From Neotamlana laminarinivorans (GTDB lineage Bacteria; Bacteroidota; Bacteroidia; Flavobacteriales; Flavobacteriaceae): a stretch of 64,000 bases of DNA. The stretch covers positions 186,001 through 250,000 of the forward strand of contig NZ_JAJAPW010000004.1 in the NCBI RefSeq assembly GCF_020523925.1. The letters run 5' to 3'. The position numbers were made by a program, and so were the translations under genes. The notes beneath the pieces are model-generated. The model did not search any database and had not been told where the DNA came from. It saw nothing but the letters and a program-made list of their open reading frames with translations. Positions 17,487 through 26,438 of the stretch are shown piece after piece; the stretch's first letter is position 1, and every line of letters starts with the position of its first letter.

Positions 17487-18212
17487 TTACATGGTATCAA
17501 AATCAGTTGACTCACTATCTCCATAATCACCGCCACCATTAGCTTTTATTTCGCCTCCAATAGTTAGTGTGTATGTTCCATTTGATGGGTAACTAAGCCC
17601 GTCACCATAAGAATCTGTTATAGTAAAAGTGTAATCGCGACCAGCACAAAGAACAATAGTTTCAGAAGCTGTTGCATCTCCGTCACTATAGCCAGATCCA
17701 GAAACTACTACACCTCCTAATGAATCTGTTATTTCCCATGCTACTTCGCTGGCATACCCGTCGAAAACAAAGTCTAAAGATCCACTAACTTCATTACAAT
17801 TTTGAATATATTCAATAGTTGTTGAACTGCCGTTTGAGTAACCAGTAACAACATCAATAAAACTAATTTGTAGAGCATTTACTCCTATACCTAAATCAAT
17901 ATCAGATAAAGTTACTGTTAAAGTTCCAGAATTGGAACCCGCTGGAATAGTTACACTTGTTGGAACAGAGTAAGACCCATCAGCAGCATCTTCACCATTA
18001 GCTTCTACATTAAAAGAAGTATCTGATGATACTATAGAAGTAGTATAAACAGTTACATCTACCGTAGTTGTTCCGTCTACATCTACAGCAGCAGAGTAAG
18101 TGTCGTCCCCAAAAGACACATAATTCAATGAAGATTCGAATTGATCTTCCTCACAGTTTTGAAACAAAACAAATGAGAAAACAATTAAAAAAATATTTAG
18201 TGTTTTTTTCAT
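17487..18212 (-). CDS. Predicted surface lipoprotein with Calx-beta-like domain
   Basis: Read from MKKTLNIFLIVFSFVLFQNC, which is a lipoprotein signal with the Cys at about position 20 (the ATG two codons further upstream is also possible). The mature part has a short acidic linker, a Calx-beta-like beta-sandwich (about 35-125; SVPTSVTIPAGSNSGTLTV is typical), and a C-terminal module (about 135-240) with AWEITDSLGGVVVSGSGYSDG and FTITDSYGDGLSYP, a pattern seen in secreted flavobacterial proteins. It is the third gene of the SusC-SusD unit, in the position of SusE/SusF-type accessory binding lipoproteins, and sits before the terminator. The ligand is unknown; no catalytic residues are visible. 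Confidence 0.75.
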   Translation of the reverse strand: MKKTLNIFLIVFSFVLFQNCEEDQFESSLNYVSFGDDTYSAAVDVDGTTTVDVTVYTTSIVSSDTSFNVEANGEDAADGSYSVPTSVTIPAGSNSGTLTVTLSDIDLGIGVNALQISFIDVVTGYSNGSSTTIEYIQNCNEVSGSLDFVFDGYASEVAWEITDSLGGVVVSGSGYSDGDATASETIVLCAGRDYTFTITDSYGDGLSYPSNGTYTLTIGGEIKANGGGDYGDSESTDFDTM

Positions 18213-18238
18213 AATCATAATTTTAATTAATGTTATTA

Positions 18239-19849
18239 CTAGTTTTGTTCTGCTTCAGTTATATATGGGTTGGCATCAATTTCTTGTTGAGGAATTTTGA
18301 AAATCCAATCATCATTTATTGATGGTCTATCTTGCATAAACCCATCTTGATATAGGTTAAATGATGCTCCAGAATTGGTATGGTCAATTGCTTCATCCCA
18401 TCTAATAGCATCATGATAGCTAAATCCTTCACCCCATAATTCAACTTTTCTTTGCCATTTAATTTGTTCCATTAAAGCATTTTGAGTAGCGTATGCTGTT
18501 TTGTCGAATGCAGTATCTCTAGCAGAGCCTAATATATCTAATGCGTCTTGCGCTCCAGAAATATCATTCATCATGGCTTTTGCTTCAGCTTCTATTAATA
18601 CCATTTCTGAAGATCTCATGTAAATGACGTCGTCTGGGTCTATAGAACCAGGGTTTTCTTGTTTGAATTTAACATTCATGTAAGGGTGTGTGTTGTGTGC
18701 TGTAGTAGCTCCGTATGTTTCAATAATCTCACTCCACGCGTCCCAAAAATCATCTTCATTATCATAATTTGGGTCTGTTAAATAACTACCTCCTTGGTCG
18801 TTTGAAGCAGATGGGTTTGTGTTAGGAGCTAAAGGTAACCAAGCTTGGTTTCTATAATCGGTATCTGGAATAGCATCATAAAGCTCTTTACTAATAAGTT
18901 TAGGATTACTTCTGTTTTGACTACCGTTAAATGCAAAAGCTACGTAGTAGAAATATGAAGCAAAATAATTTGTTTCGGTGTCTATTACTTGACCGCCCCA
19001 AATAACTTCAGATAAATCATAAGTATTAAAGCCAGAAAGCCATTCGCTTTCTCCCATTATAGGGTATCCGTTTCTTGCTAATTCTGCACTTTCTGCGGCA
19101 GTACTCCAATCCCCTTTTGAAAGTGCTATTCTAGCTTTAATACCATAAGCAGCGTTAATTGAGATTTGTGATTTATTATCAGGAGCACTTGCATTTTGAA
19201 AGTATGTCACAGATTTGTTTATGTCGCTTTCTATTTGGTCGTAAACATCTTGAACTGTACCACGAGGAGCACTTTCATAGGGAGCACCTTTTTCTAAAAG
19301 TAAAGGAACTCCTAAATCTGTGCTAGGATCTCCTATAATGTAACCTTTTGAAAATGTTGTTACTAATCTCCAGTAAGCCCAAGCTCTGTATGCATATGAT
19401 TGAGCTAAAATATTATTTATTTGCTCAGTGTATGTATAGTTGTTATTTTCAATCTCATTTATTATACTATTTGCTGAAGCCACAAAATGATATCTTTGAA
19501 ACCAAAAGTTGTATAATGTTGTTGAATTTGAATTTGTATGCATATTCCAAGCCAAATCAGCGCTCATCCAACCATTACCAGGAGAAGAATGTATAATGCT
19601 TCCGCCTATAGCATCTAATGATGGAATAAAGTGACTTTCGCCAGTTCTACTCCATGTAGCGCCTTCTAAAGGGGTTTGAGCATACATCATTCTGTGTAAC
19701 CCTTCCAGTATAAGCTCCATATTTTCAGGACTTGATAATGCTGCTGCCTCTGAGATGGAATCAGTGGGAACATTTTCAAGGTATTCTTCTGAACAACTTA
19801 CCAATGTAAAAACTAACATGGTAAGTGCTAAATATATTTGTTTTCTCAT
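18239..19849 (-). CDS. SusD/RagB-family nutrient-binding lipoprotein (locus 1)
   Basis: Outer-membrane lipoprotein that caps a SusC channel and captures ligand. It is 536 residues when started at MRKQIYLALTMLVFTLVSC (lipobox VSC, Cys at about 19); 17 extra upstream codons overlap the SusC stop region and are not signal-like, so I exclude them. SusD features include the N-terminal SEEYLENVPTDS segment, tetratricopeptide-like helices with AQSYAYRAWAYWRLVTTF (about 145-165), and the C-terminal RagB region with IRWDEAI and the late WIFKIPQQEIDANP closing motif. It follows its SusC gene by 31 bases. Substrate not deducible. Confidence 0.92.
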   Translation of the reverse strand: MRKQIYLALTMLVFTLVSCSEEYLENVPTDSISEAAALSSPENMELILEGLHRMMYAQTPLEGATWSRTGESHFIPSLDAIGGSIIHSSPGNGWMSADLAWNMHTNSNSTTLYNFWFQRYHFVASANSIINEIENNNYTYTEQINNILAQSYAYRAWAYWRLVTTFSKGYIIGDPSTDLGVPLLLEKGAPYESAPRGTVQDVYDQIESDINKSVTYFQNASAPDNKSQISINAAYGIKARIALSKGDWSTAAESAELARNGYPIMGESEWLSGFNTYDLSEVIWGGQVIDTETNYFASYFYYVAFAFNGSQNRSNPKLISKELYDAIPDTDYRNQAWLPLAPNTNPSASNDQGGSYLTDPNYDNEDDFWDAWSEIIETYGATTAHNTHPYMNVKFKQENPGSIDPDDVIYMRSSEMVLIEAEAKAMMNDISGAQDALDILGSARDTAFDKTAYATQNALMEQIKWQRKVELWGEGFSYHDAIRWDEAIDHTNSGASFNLYQDGFMQDRPSINDDWIFKIPQQEIDANPYITEAEQN

Positions 19850-19880
19850 AATTTTAAATGTTTTGATAATTTTTCTTTTT

Positions 19881-22800
19881 TTAAAAAGCAACATTAACAC
19901 CTATAGATATTACTCTATTTGGGTTATAATCATTACCAGAAGGGGTTCCAGCTAAATTATATTGTGGGTTTAATCCATTTCTTTTTGCGAATAAAGCAAC
20001 ATTTTCAGCAGAAATAAATAATTTTAATTTGTCAACACCTATGGTTTGTAAAGTATTTGGTGTTAAGTTATAAGCTAAATTTATGTTCTTAAAAGCAAGG
20101 TAAGAAGCATCAGTTAAGAATCTAGAAGATAATGTAGGAACTAAATCTGCATTACCATTTTCTAGTCTTGGAACATCTGTTACATCTCCTGGATTTTGCC
20201 ATGCATTTAAAATATCTGGATGAAGTGAAGCTCCATATGTGCCTTCATGCATCATGTTTGCATACCCGTAGTCAAGAATATAGCCACCTATTTGGTAAGT
20301 AAATAAGAAACTTAAATCTAAGTTTTTGTATTTAAATGAGTTAGAGATAGATCCTATTAAATCAGGAACAGAAGATTTATTTACATATCCTTTACCTGCT
20401 TCTTGATAATCGTTGGTTACAGCATGGGTTCCATTATCAGTTAGTACAGGAATACCAACAGTATCGCCATCTTCTTCATACATGTAAAATAACGCATCAC
20501 CATTACTAGGGTCTACACCAGCATAATCGTATACATAAAAATCATATCTAGAGCGTCCTGCTTCCCACCTTTTAGATCCAGTTACAAAAGGAGATGGTAA
20601 ATAGGTGATTTCATTTTTAAGTGTTGAGGCTTGAAGTCCTAGGTTCCAAGAGAAGTCTTTCGATTTAATGATTCCTGCATTTAAACCAATTTCTATACCA
20701 GAGTTGAACATGTCTCCAATATTATCAACTGCAGTTTCTTGACCTTCTGAGCTAGGTATTGGCTGTTCGTATAATAAATCTGAAGATATTCTTTTATAGT
20801 ATTCTACAGATCCCGTTAAACGGTTATTAAATAAACCAAATTCAAGAGCTACGTCATAGCTTTCAATAGTTTCCCATTGTAAATCTTCATTCCCTGTTGT
20901 ATCCCAGTATATTCCAGGTTCACCTGCATTAGGTAAAATAGCATATAGTGCTTGAGATACATAAAAGCCACCTATTTGATCGTTTCCAACCTCACCATAT
21001 GACGATCTTAATTTTAAATCGTTAACAAATCCTACATTACTCATGAAGTTTTCTTGAGATATTCTCCAAGATCCAGAAACTGAATAGAAATTACCCCATT
21101 TGTTATTTGTAAATACAGAAGAACCATCTCTTCTAAAAGAACCACTTAAGTAGTATTTATTATCGTAATTATAATTTAATCGAGATAAGTAGCCTTCTAA
21201 GTTATAATCTGTACTACTACCGTCTGCTGAAAGAACAACTGAAAAATTGTCTAATTCATAAATGCCTGTAGCTGTTTCTGTGCTTTTAAACGCTGAATTC
21301 TCTGTGTAGTTTCTGTCAAAACTTTCATGACCTATAAGTAAATCGAAATTGTGATTGTTAAATGATTTCTTGTAGGTTAATAATTGATTGAAGTTTTCAG
21401 TAGTTCTTGTAAACCTTGTATCTGAAAAACGTGCAGTAGGTGCACCATCACCAACTTCAGGGTTTTCATAACTTTTATTAATGCTAGATTGAATATCTTG
21501 GCCATAAACGAGGCTAAATTTTAAACCTTCAATTATAGTTAAATCGGCGTTAAATCTATACCCGTAGTTATTTCTTGTTGTTAATTCTTCATTTAAAATC
21601 GCTTCTTCAATAGAATTTCTTCCAACGTATGTTGGTCTTGCAGAAACACCATAATCTAGGTAGCTTTCTCCTCTATCCCAAATTAAATCACCAGCTTCAT
21701 CTCTAATATAATCACCTGTGTCTGGATCTAATAAATAAGGAGAATAAATAGATCCCATGTTTTTTGCTATACCAAATACGTTAGCTACAGAGGTCCCTCT
21801 TGATGGAGAACCTTTAACTTTTTCTTTAGCAAAGCTTACATTACCTCCAAGTGCTAACCAGCTTTTTGGATTATATGTACTTCCTAAACGTCCTGTAGTT
21901 CGGTCATAGCTACTTTCAATAACGTAACCTTGTTCTTGTAAATTAGAAGCAGAAAAGAAAACAGAATGTTTATCGCCACCGCCTGAAATATTAATGGAAT
22001 GGTTTTGTCTAGAACCTGTTCTTTCTAAAGCATCATACCAGTCTAAGTCTTTTGCTATTAATTCTGCATCTGGGTTTAATGTACCGTCTGTACCAACTAT
22101 TTGGTCGTTTGCAACATTAAAAGGGTTTCTACCTAGTCTATTGTAAATTGATGCGGAAGCTTCAATTGCAGCGGCATCATCTCCACCTAAAGAGTTTTTG
22201 TAAGCTTGCCACATGGCTTCATAGTATTGTCCTGGAGACAAAGCATCATATTCGTCAATACCTTTAGTTATTACACCAAACTGACTTGAAACATTAATTT
22301 TGATTCCCGATTCTTTTTTGCCTTTTTTGGTGGTTATTATTACTACCCCGTTAGCGGCTCTAGAACCATATAATGATGTAGAAGCAGCATCTTTTAAAAC
22401 AGTCAGTGATTCTATATCATCTTGGTTTAGAGTGTTTAAACCACCTTCGAATTGAACGCCATCTACAATAAATAAAGGATCAGTACTTCCATTAAGTGTG
22501 CCTACACCTCTAATTACTAAACTTGGAGACGAACCAGGTTGCCCTGAAGCCGCTAAGAATTGTACACCAGTTGCATTACCTTCAATGGCCGCAATAGGAG
22601 ACGTTAAGGGTCTTAATTCCAATTGTTCTGGGTTAATAACACTAGCTGAACCAGTGAAGTCTTCTTTCGTTGTAGATCCAAACGCAACAACAATAACTTC
22701 GTCAAGAGCGGCAGCATCTTCAGATAGAGTTACATTGATGGTGCTAGATGAACCTACTATCACTTCTTTTGTAGTGTATCCAACAAAGCTAAACACTATT

Positions 22801-23009
22801 GTAGAACCTTCATTAGTTGAAATGGAGTATTTACCATCAAAATCAGTTGAAGCCCCTTTATTGGTGCCTTTAATCACTATTGTAGTACCTGGTAATGGAA
22901 GGCCAGTAGCATCTGTTACCATACCTGATACTGTTTTTTCTTGTGCAAACGCAGTTTGAACAACAAACACTAATAGTAGTGTTAAAATTCTGAGGAATTT
23001 TGTTTTCAT
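19881..23009 (-). CDS. SusC/RagA-family TonB-linked outer-membrane transporter (locus 1)
   Basis: TonB-dependent importer of 1042 residues. Signal peptide MKTKFLRILTLLLVFVVQT to AFAQ (about 22), then a CarboxypepD_reg-like beta-sandwich (about 26-100; GLPLPGTTIVIKGTNKGAST, FDGKYSI, FSFVGYTTKEV), a TonB-box-like segment DEVIVVAFG (about 104-112), the plug (about 115-225; GVGTLNGSTDPLFIVDGVQFEGG and DAASTSLYGSRAANGVVIITTKKG), and a barrel ending in ISIGVNVAF with the terminal Phe. The next gene is its SusD partner. Preceded by a promoter-like module shared with the other two SusC genes. No degradative enzyme is adjacent. Confidence 0.95.
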   Translation of the reverse strand: MKTKFLRILTLLLVFVVQTAFAQEKTVSGMVTDATGLPLPGTTIVIKGTNKGASTDFDGKYSISTNEGSTIVFSFVGYTTKEVIVGSSSTINVTLSEDAAALDEVIVVAFGSTTKEDFTGSASVINPEQLELRPLTSPIAAIEGNATGVQFLAASGQPGSSPSLVIRGVGTLNGSTDPLFIVDGVQFEGGLNTLNQDDIESLTVLKDAASTSLYGSRAANGVVIITTKKGKKESGIKINVSSQFGVITKGIDEYDALSPGQYYEAMWQAYKNSLGGDDAAAIEASASIYNRLGRNPFNVANDQIVGTDGTLNPDAELIAKDLDWYDALERTGSRQNHSINISGGGDKHSVFFSASNLQEQGYVIESSYDRTTGRLGSTYNPKSWLALGGNVSFAKEKVKGSPSRGTSVANVFGIAKNMGSIYSPYLLDPDTGDYIRDEAGDLIWDRGESYLDYGVSARPTYVGRNSIEEAILNEELTTRNNYGYRFNADLTIIEGLKFSLVYGQDIQSSINKSYENPEVGDGAPTARFSDTRFTRTTENFNQLLTYKKSFNNHNFDLLIGHESFDRNYTENSAFKSTETATGIYELDNFSVVLSADGSSTDYNLEGYLSRLNYNYDNKYYLSGSFRRDGSSVFTNNKWGNFYSVSGSWRISQENFMSNVGFVNDLKLRSSYGEVGNDQIGGFYVSQALYAILPNAGEPGIYWDTTGNEDLQWETIESYDVALEFGLFNNRLTGSVEYYKRISSDLLYEQPIPSSEGQETAVDNIGDMFNSGIEIGLNAGIIKSKDFSWNLGLQASTLKNEITYLPSPFVTGSKRWEAGRSRYDFYVYDYAGVDPSNGDALFYMYEEDGDTVGIPVLTDNGTHAVTNDYQEAGKGYVNKSSVPDLIGSISNSFKYKNLDLSFLFTYQIGGYILDYGYANMMHEGTYGASLHPDILNAWQNPGDVTDVPRLENGNADLVPTLSSRFLTDASYLAFKNINLAYNLTPNTLQTIGVDKLKLFISAENVALFAKRNGLNPQYNLAGTPSGNDYNPNRVISIGVNVAF

Positions 23010-23035
23010 TATTTATAATTTTGAATTAGTCAAAG

Positions 23036-23066
23036 CAAAAATCTTAATAAATAGTTAATAAAACAA
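23036..23066 (-). promoter_or_regulatory. Promoter-like module shared by the three SusC genes (copy 1)
   Basis: On the minus strand, TTG (in TTGTTTTATTAACT) is separated by exactly 20 bases from GATTTTTG, which lies 26 bases before the start codon. The same block with the same spacing precedes both other SusC genes. GATTTTTG is a near match to the TAnnTTTG -7 box. Confidence 0.6.
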
Positions 23067-23110
23067 TAAATACTCGTTAAAAAATGTAGTGTTTTATTAA
23101 GGAATGTGAA

Positions 23111-23160
23111 AATTATGTAATAAAAAACCACCCAATAGGGTGGTTTTTTATTACATAATT
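23111..23160 (-). terminator. Terminator with a 23-base perfect stem after the T9SS protein gene
   Basis: Two 23-base arms are perfect reverse complements around the 4-base loop AATA, with an inner core AAACCACCC/GGGTGGTTT and A/T runs inside the arms. It lies 12 bases beyond the stop of the T9SS-sorted protein gene and before the SusC locus 1 promoter. The A/T-flanked core would terminate in either direction. Confidence 0.85.
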
Positions 23161-23172
23161 TATTTTGTTAAA

Positions 23173-26100
23173 CTATTTACGAATAATTTTCGTGGTAATA
23201 GTTTTATTATTATTTGTTGCTTTTACTAAATATATACCAGTTCTTAGACTGTTTAGGTCGAGTTTAGAGGCTGTGTTATCTAAATTTAATTGAGTTGAGA
23301 ATACATTTTTGCCAGAAATATCATATATATTAAGTTTAGTTTCCCCGATGTTACTTGCTGATTTAATTGAAATTTCTCCTGTAGTTACTGTTGGGTATAA
23401 TCTAAATTCTGATTGTGTTAAAGTTTCTTGAATAGATAATGATTCGCCAGTGAATTGACCTGAGAAAATTCCTCTACCGTAAGTAGCTGCAAAAACCATA
23501 TTGTCATCTCTTAAATCTAGGTCTAACACCTTTACATTGCTCATACCGTTGTATGATGTCTCCCATGTTGGACTAGAACTTGAAAAGTTATTAGTGTACC
23601 AAACACCTAATTCAGTTCCAATAATTACTTCTTCTAGATTTAATGGATTTTGTAAAATTGTTTTTACAGGGATGTCAGGAAGATTACCATCTTTTTCTTG
23701 CCATGTAGATCCACCATCATTTGAATACCATATGTTATTAACGCCATAGTTGTGCATAGTAACAAAAATATCGTCTTCAGATTGCCCTAATTCAATATCA
23801 GAAACACTTCCTACTAATTCATTACCATCCAAGTTTGTCCATGTTGGAGTTGCTGTGTTTGCATTTTCTACTAAAATTACATCACCTAAAAAAGTTCCTA
23901 CAAATAGTGTAGTAGATGTTGTTGTATATGGTGAAACTTTAAAAGCAGTAGGAGAGGCAGTTAATTCATCATCAGTTAAAATATCCTGTGTTAGTGTAGC
24001 GCTGCTTTTTATTCCAGAATATCGCATTATTGAAACTTCTGTACCTGTGTAATTAGAGTACAAAATATCTAAATTTGAATCAAGGTCTTGTGGGTTTATA
24101 AATGCACCATTACTAGCGTCTTCATTATTAATGGTTACATTATCGCCATCAAAATTATAAAGATTTATACCAGAATTATAGACATAATTTCTTATTAAAT
24201 ATCTATCTGTACCATCTTGGTCAAAGAAAGTATAAGCACCATCGCCTCCATATATTTCTGTTGCTGCAGATGTTCCCGTAGGGTTTCCATTTTCAACAAG
24301 CTGAGTTCCATTATCTTGAAGTCCGCCCGCAAAATAATCTCCAGTATAAGCTGTAGTTGGTCCTACGCCAACCGTATAAAATTGAGATGTGTTAAATCCA
24401 TTATTTCTTTCTTCGGTTGTTGTTCCCCCATCTGCAGAATAGTATACACCTCCATCATTACCAAAAATGACTTTATTCGAATCATTATTACCAAAGGCAG
24501 CAATGTGCTGATCTGCATGTACATATTGGTGTCCCCAACCACCGTACCAGTGTGAGAATTGCGACCATGTATCTGCACCATCAGTAGATTTAAATAAGTC
24601 TATACCTCCAGTATATAACACATCATCATTATCTGGACTAACTTCAAGTAACAAATCGTAAAAGGCTTGTCCTCTAGTAAAGTCTGTTGCACTTATGTCG
24701 GTATCGTCATCGTTTGGTAGTGTTTTTGTTCGTACTCCAAATGAAGGAACGAAAGCGCTTGTTGTACTTAAAATTGTAACGCCACTAGTAGTTTCAGCTA
24801 AGACATATATTACTCCTGCGTTAGTATTGGAAACGGCAATTTGAGTTCTAGCAGCATTACCAACTTCATATACTAAATTAAATGTGTCACCATCATTAGA
24901 AGAGAATATAGAGCCTCCACCATCTCCATAAAGTTTGCTGTTTGTTGTAGACATCCAAATTGTACCATCTGCACTAACTTCAATGTCATTAGGGCAATAT
25001 TTATTGCCATTAGCAGTAAGTGGTAAGCTAGATTCTGTCCATGTTGTTCCTTCATCAACAGATTTGTAAACACCATAGGATAAACCTCCAATTGTTGTTG
25101 CTGCATTAGAGGAACCATATGATGCATCAGAAGCAGCTACATAGATCTCTGAAGTACCATTATTATTTTTAATTTTTATATCGTTTATATGTTGTATTCC
25201 TGGAACCACTAAAGCTGTAAAGTTTCCTGTACTTGGGTTAAGAGACCCTGTAACTGTACCAGAGTTTAATGCTGCCTCTATAAGATCTCCATCCTCCATT
25301 GATATCATTACAGATGGAATAGTAATTGTAGTGTCATCTCCTCCCATTGGTACAGGTTCTCCAGATACATTATTCATCATAATTACTCCAATAGCACCTG
25401 CATCTTCAGCATATCTTACTTTATCATCGAAGTTGCAATTACCTCTTCTTATTACAGCAATTTTTCCTGTAGCATCGGCTCCGAAAGTATTACATCCTTC
25501 TGTTGGTTCTCCACCAGAAGTGTCGTTTGCTAATATAAATTCTGCTGTTATGGTTGTTGTTATTTCTGAACCAAAAGCAGTTGTTGGATATGATTGGTAG
25601 TCTGCAGCTATGGAAGATGGTGAGTTTACAGTAATTGTTGATGCAGATACGAAATAACTCTCTCCTGTTGAGCCACCAAAAATTTGGGTCCATGAATTTC
25701 CTCCATCTGATGATTTCCATAACCCATCACCATTAACCGCACCATCAGAATGGCCTACGTATGATTCTCCAGTTCCAACGTAAAAAATTTGGGTATTGTT
25801 TGGGTCGAATGCAATAGAGGATACAGCTAAATTTTCTGGAATATCAAGTAATGTCCATTCTGAATTTGGATTCGAAATGTTTGTGTTTTTCCATAAACCA
25901 CCACTAACACCTCCAGCAAAAACTGTTTCGTCTGTAGTATCATTTGGATCAAACATTAAAGCTCTTGTTCTACCCCCAACATTATTTGGGCCTCTTTCAA
26001 TCCATAAATTATCTTCTTTATCTCCGGGAGTTCTTGAATATATGCTATTGTTATTTAGTAATTCTTTTTGAAGTTCAGCAACCTTTAAAGGTGTAGGCCT

Positions 26101-26352
26101 ACCTAGTTCTGGATTCATTGTTAAAATCCATTGTTCTTCTAAGTATTTATTTGGCGGTAAACCAGCTGCTTTTCTGTCCTTTTTTGATAGTTTTAAAACC
26201 TCTTTAAAAGGATTGTTTTCAACATAGTTTTTATGTTTTAGTTTTATAGATGCAATTTCATTTTGCTTTTCAGTTTCATTTGAATTACTGAGTAAATTAA
26301 ACAAAAATACTCCCAATACAAAGATTAGGACAAAAGGTAAAAGTTTTTTCAT
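23173..26352 (-). CDS. Secreted sortilin/BNR-type propeller protein with nested PA domain and T9SS type A sorting domain
   Basis: Read from MKKLLPFVLIFVLGVFLFNLL (about 1059 residues); 10 further upstream codons would lie inside the preceding terminator. After the N-terminal signal/anchor the protein has WIERGPNNVGGRTRAL, the start of sialidase/Vps10-like propeller repeats (DDGG/SxDGGxxW motifs, such as LWKSSDGGNSWTQIFGG, GVYKSVDEGTTW and IWYSNDGGSTWQEKDG). A protease-associated (PA) domain (about 245-380; GKIAVIRRGNCNFDDKV, AGAIGVIMMNN) is inserted between propeller blades. The last about 80 residues form a T9SS type A sorting domain (FRLYPTVTTGEISI, LNIYDISGKNVF, GIYLVKATNN, final KIIRK). 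No protease or glycosidase catalytic motif is seen. It is a stand-alone gene between terminators, probably cell-surface or secreted. Confidence 0.85.
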   Translation of the reverse strand: MKKLLPFVLIFVLGVFLFNLLSNSNETEKQNEIASIKLKHKNYVENNPFKEVLKLSKKDRKAAGLPPNKYLEEQWILTMNPELGRPTPLKVAELQKELLNNNSIYSRTPGDKEDNLWIERGPNNVGGRTRALMFDPNDTTDETVFAGGVSGGLWKNTNISNPNSEWTLLDIPENLAVSSIAFDPNNTQIFYVGTGESYVGHSDGAVNGDGLWKSSDGGNSWTQIFGGSTGESYFVSASTITVNSPSSIAADYQSYPTTAFGSEITTTITAEFILANDTSGGEPTEGCNTFGADATGKIAVIRRGNCNFDDKVRYAEDAGAIGVIMMNNVSGEPVPMGGDDTTITIPSVMISMEDGDLIEAALNSGTVTGSLNPSTGNFTALVVPGIQHINDIKIKNNNGTSEIYVAASDASYGSSNAATTIGGLSYGVYKSVDEGTTWTESSLPLTANGNKYCPNDIEVSADGTIWMSTTNSKLYGDGGGSIFSSNDGDTFNLVYEVGNAARTQIAVSNTNAGVIYVLAETTSGVTILSTTSAFVPSFGVRTKTLPNDDDTDISATDFTRGQAFYDLLLEVSPDNDDVLYTGGIDLFKSTDGADTWSQFSHWYGGWGHQYVHADQHIAAFGNNDSNKVIFGNDGGVYYSADGGTTTEERNNGFNTSQFYTVGVGPTTAYTGDYFAGGLQDNGTQLVENGNPTGTSAATEIYGGDGAYTFFDQDGTDRYLIRNYVYNSGINLYNFDGDNVTINNEDASNGAFINPQDLDSNLDILYSNYTGTEVSIMRYSGIKSSATLTQDILTDDELTASPTAFKVSPYTTTSTTLFVGTFLGDVILVENANTATPTWTNLDGNELVGSVSDIELGQSEDDIFVTMHNYGVNNIWYSNDGGSTWQEKDGNLPDIPVKTILQNPLNLEEVIIGTELGVWYTNNFSSSSPTWETSYNGMSNVKVLDLDLRDDNMVFAATYGRGIFSGQFTGESLSIQETLTQSEFRLYPTVTTGEISIKSASNIGETKLNIYDISGKNVFSTQLNLDNTASKLDLNSLRTGIYLVKATNNNKTITTKIIRK

Positions 26353-26376
26353 TTTAGTTTTTTTAGTTTTAAAGTA

Positions 26377-26409
26377 AAACACCTCTGTATAGTTAATACA
26401 GAGGTGTTT
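26377..26409 (-). terminator. Terminator of SusCD locus 2
   Basis: Perfect 14-base stem (AAACACCTCTGTAT / ATACAGAGGTGTTT) with a 5-base loop, 30 bases beyond the stop of the last lipoprotein gene of locus 2. The following T-rich tract on the minus strand is interrupted, so termination may be partial. Confidence 0.7.
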
Positions 26410-26438
26410 AAGTTACTTAAAATATTTTGTAATAAATG

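Noticed and set aside
25490-25720. Open frames opposite or offset to the propeller gene, with others like them inside the SusC and rarA genes
   Set aside because: They sit wholly within strongly supported genes in other frames and show no family motifs; they are shadows of the real coding frame.
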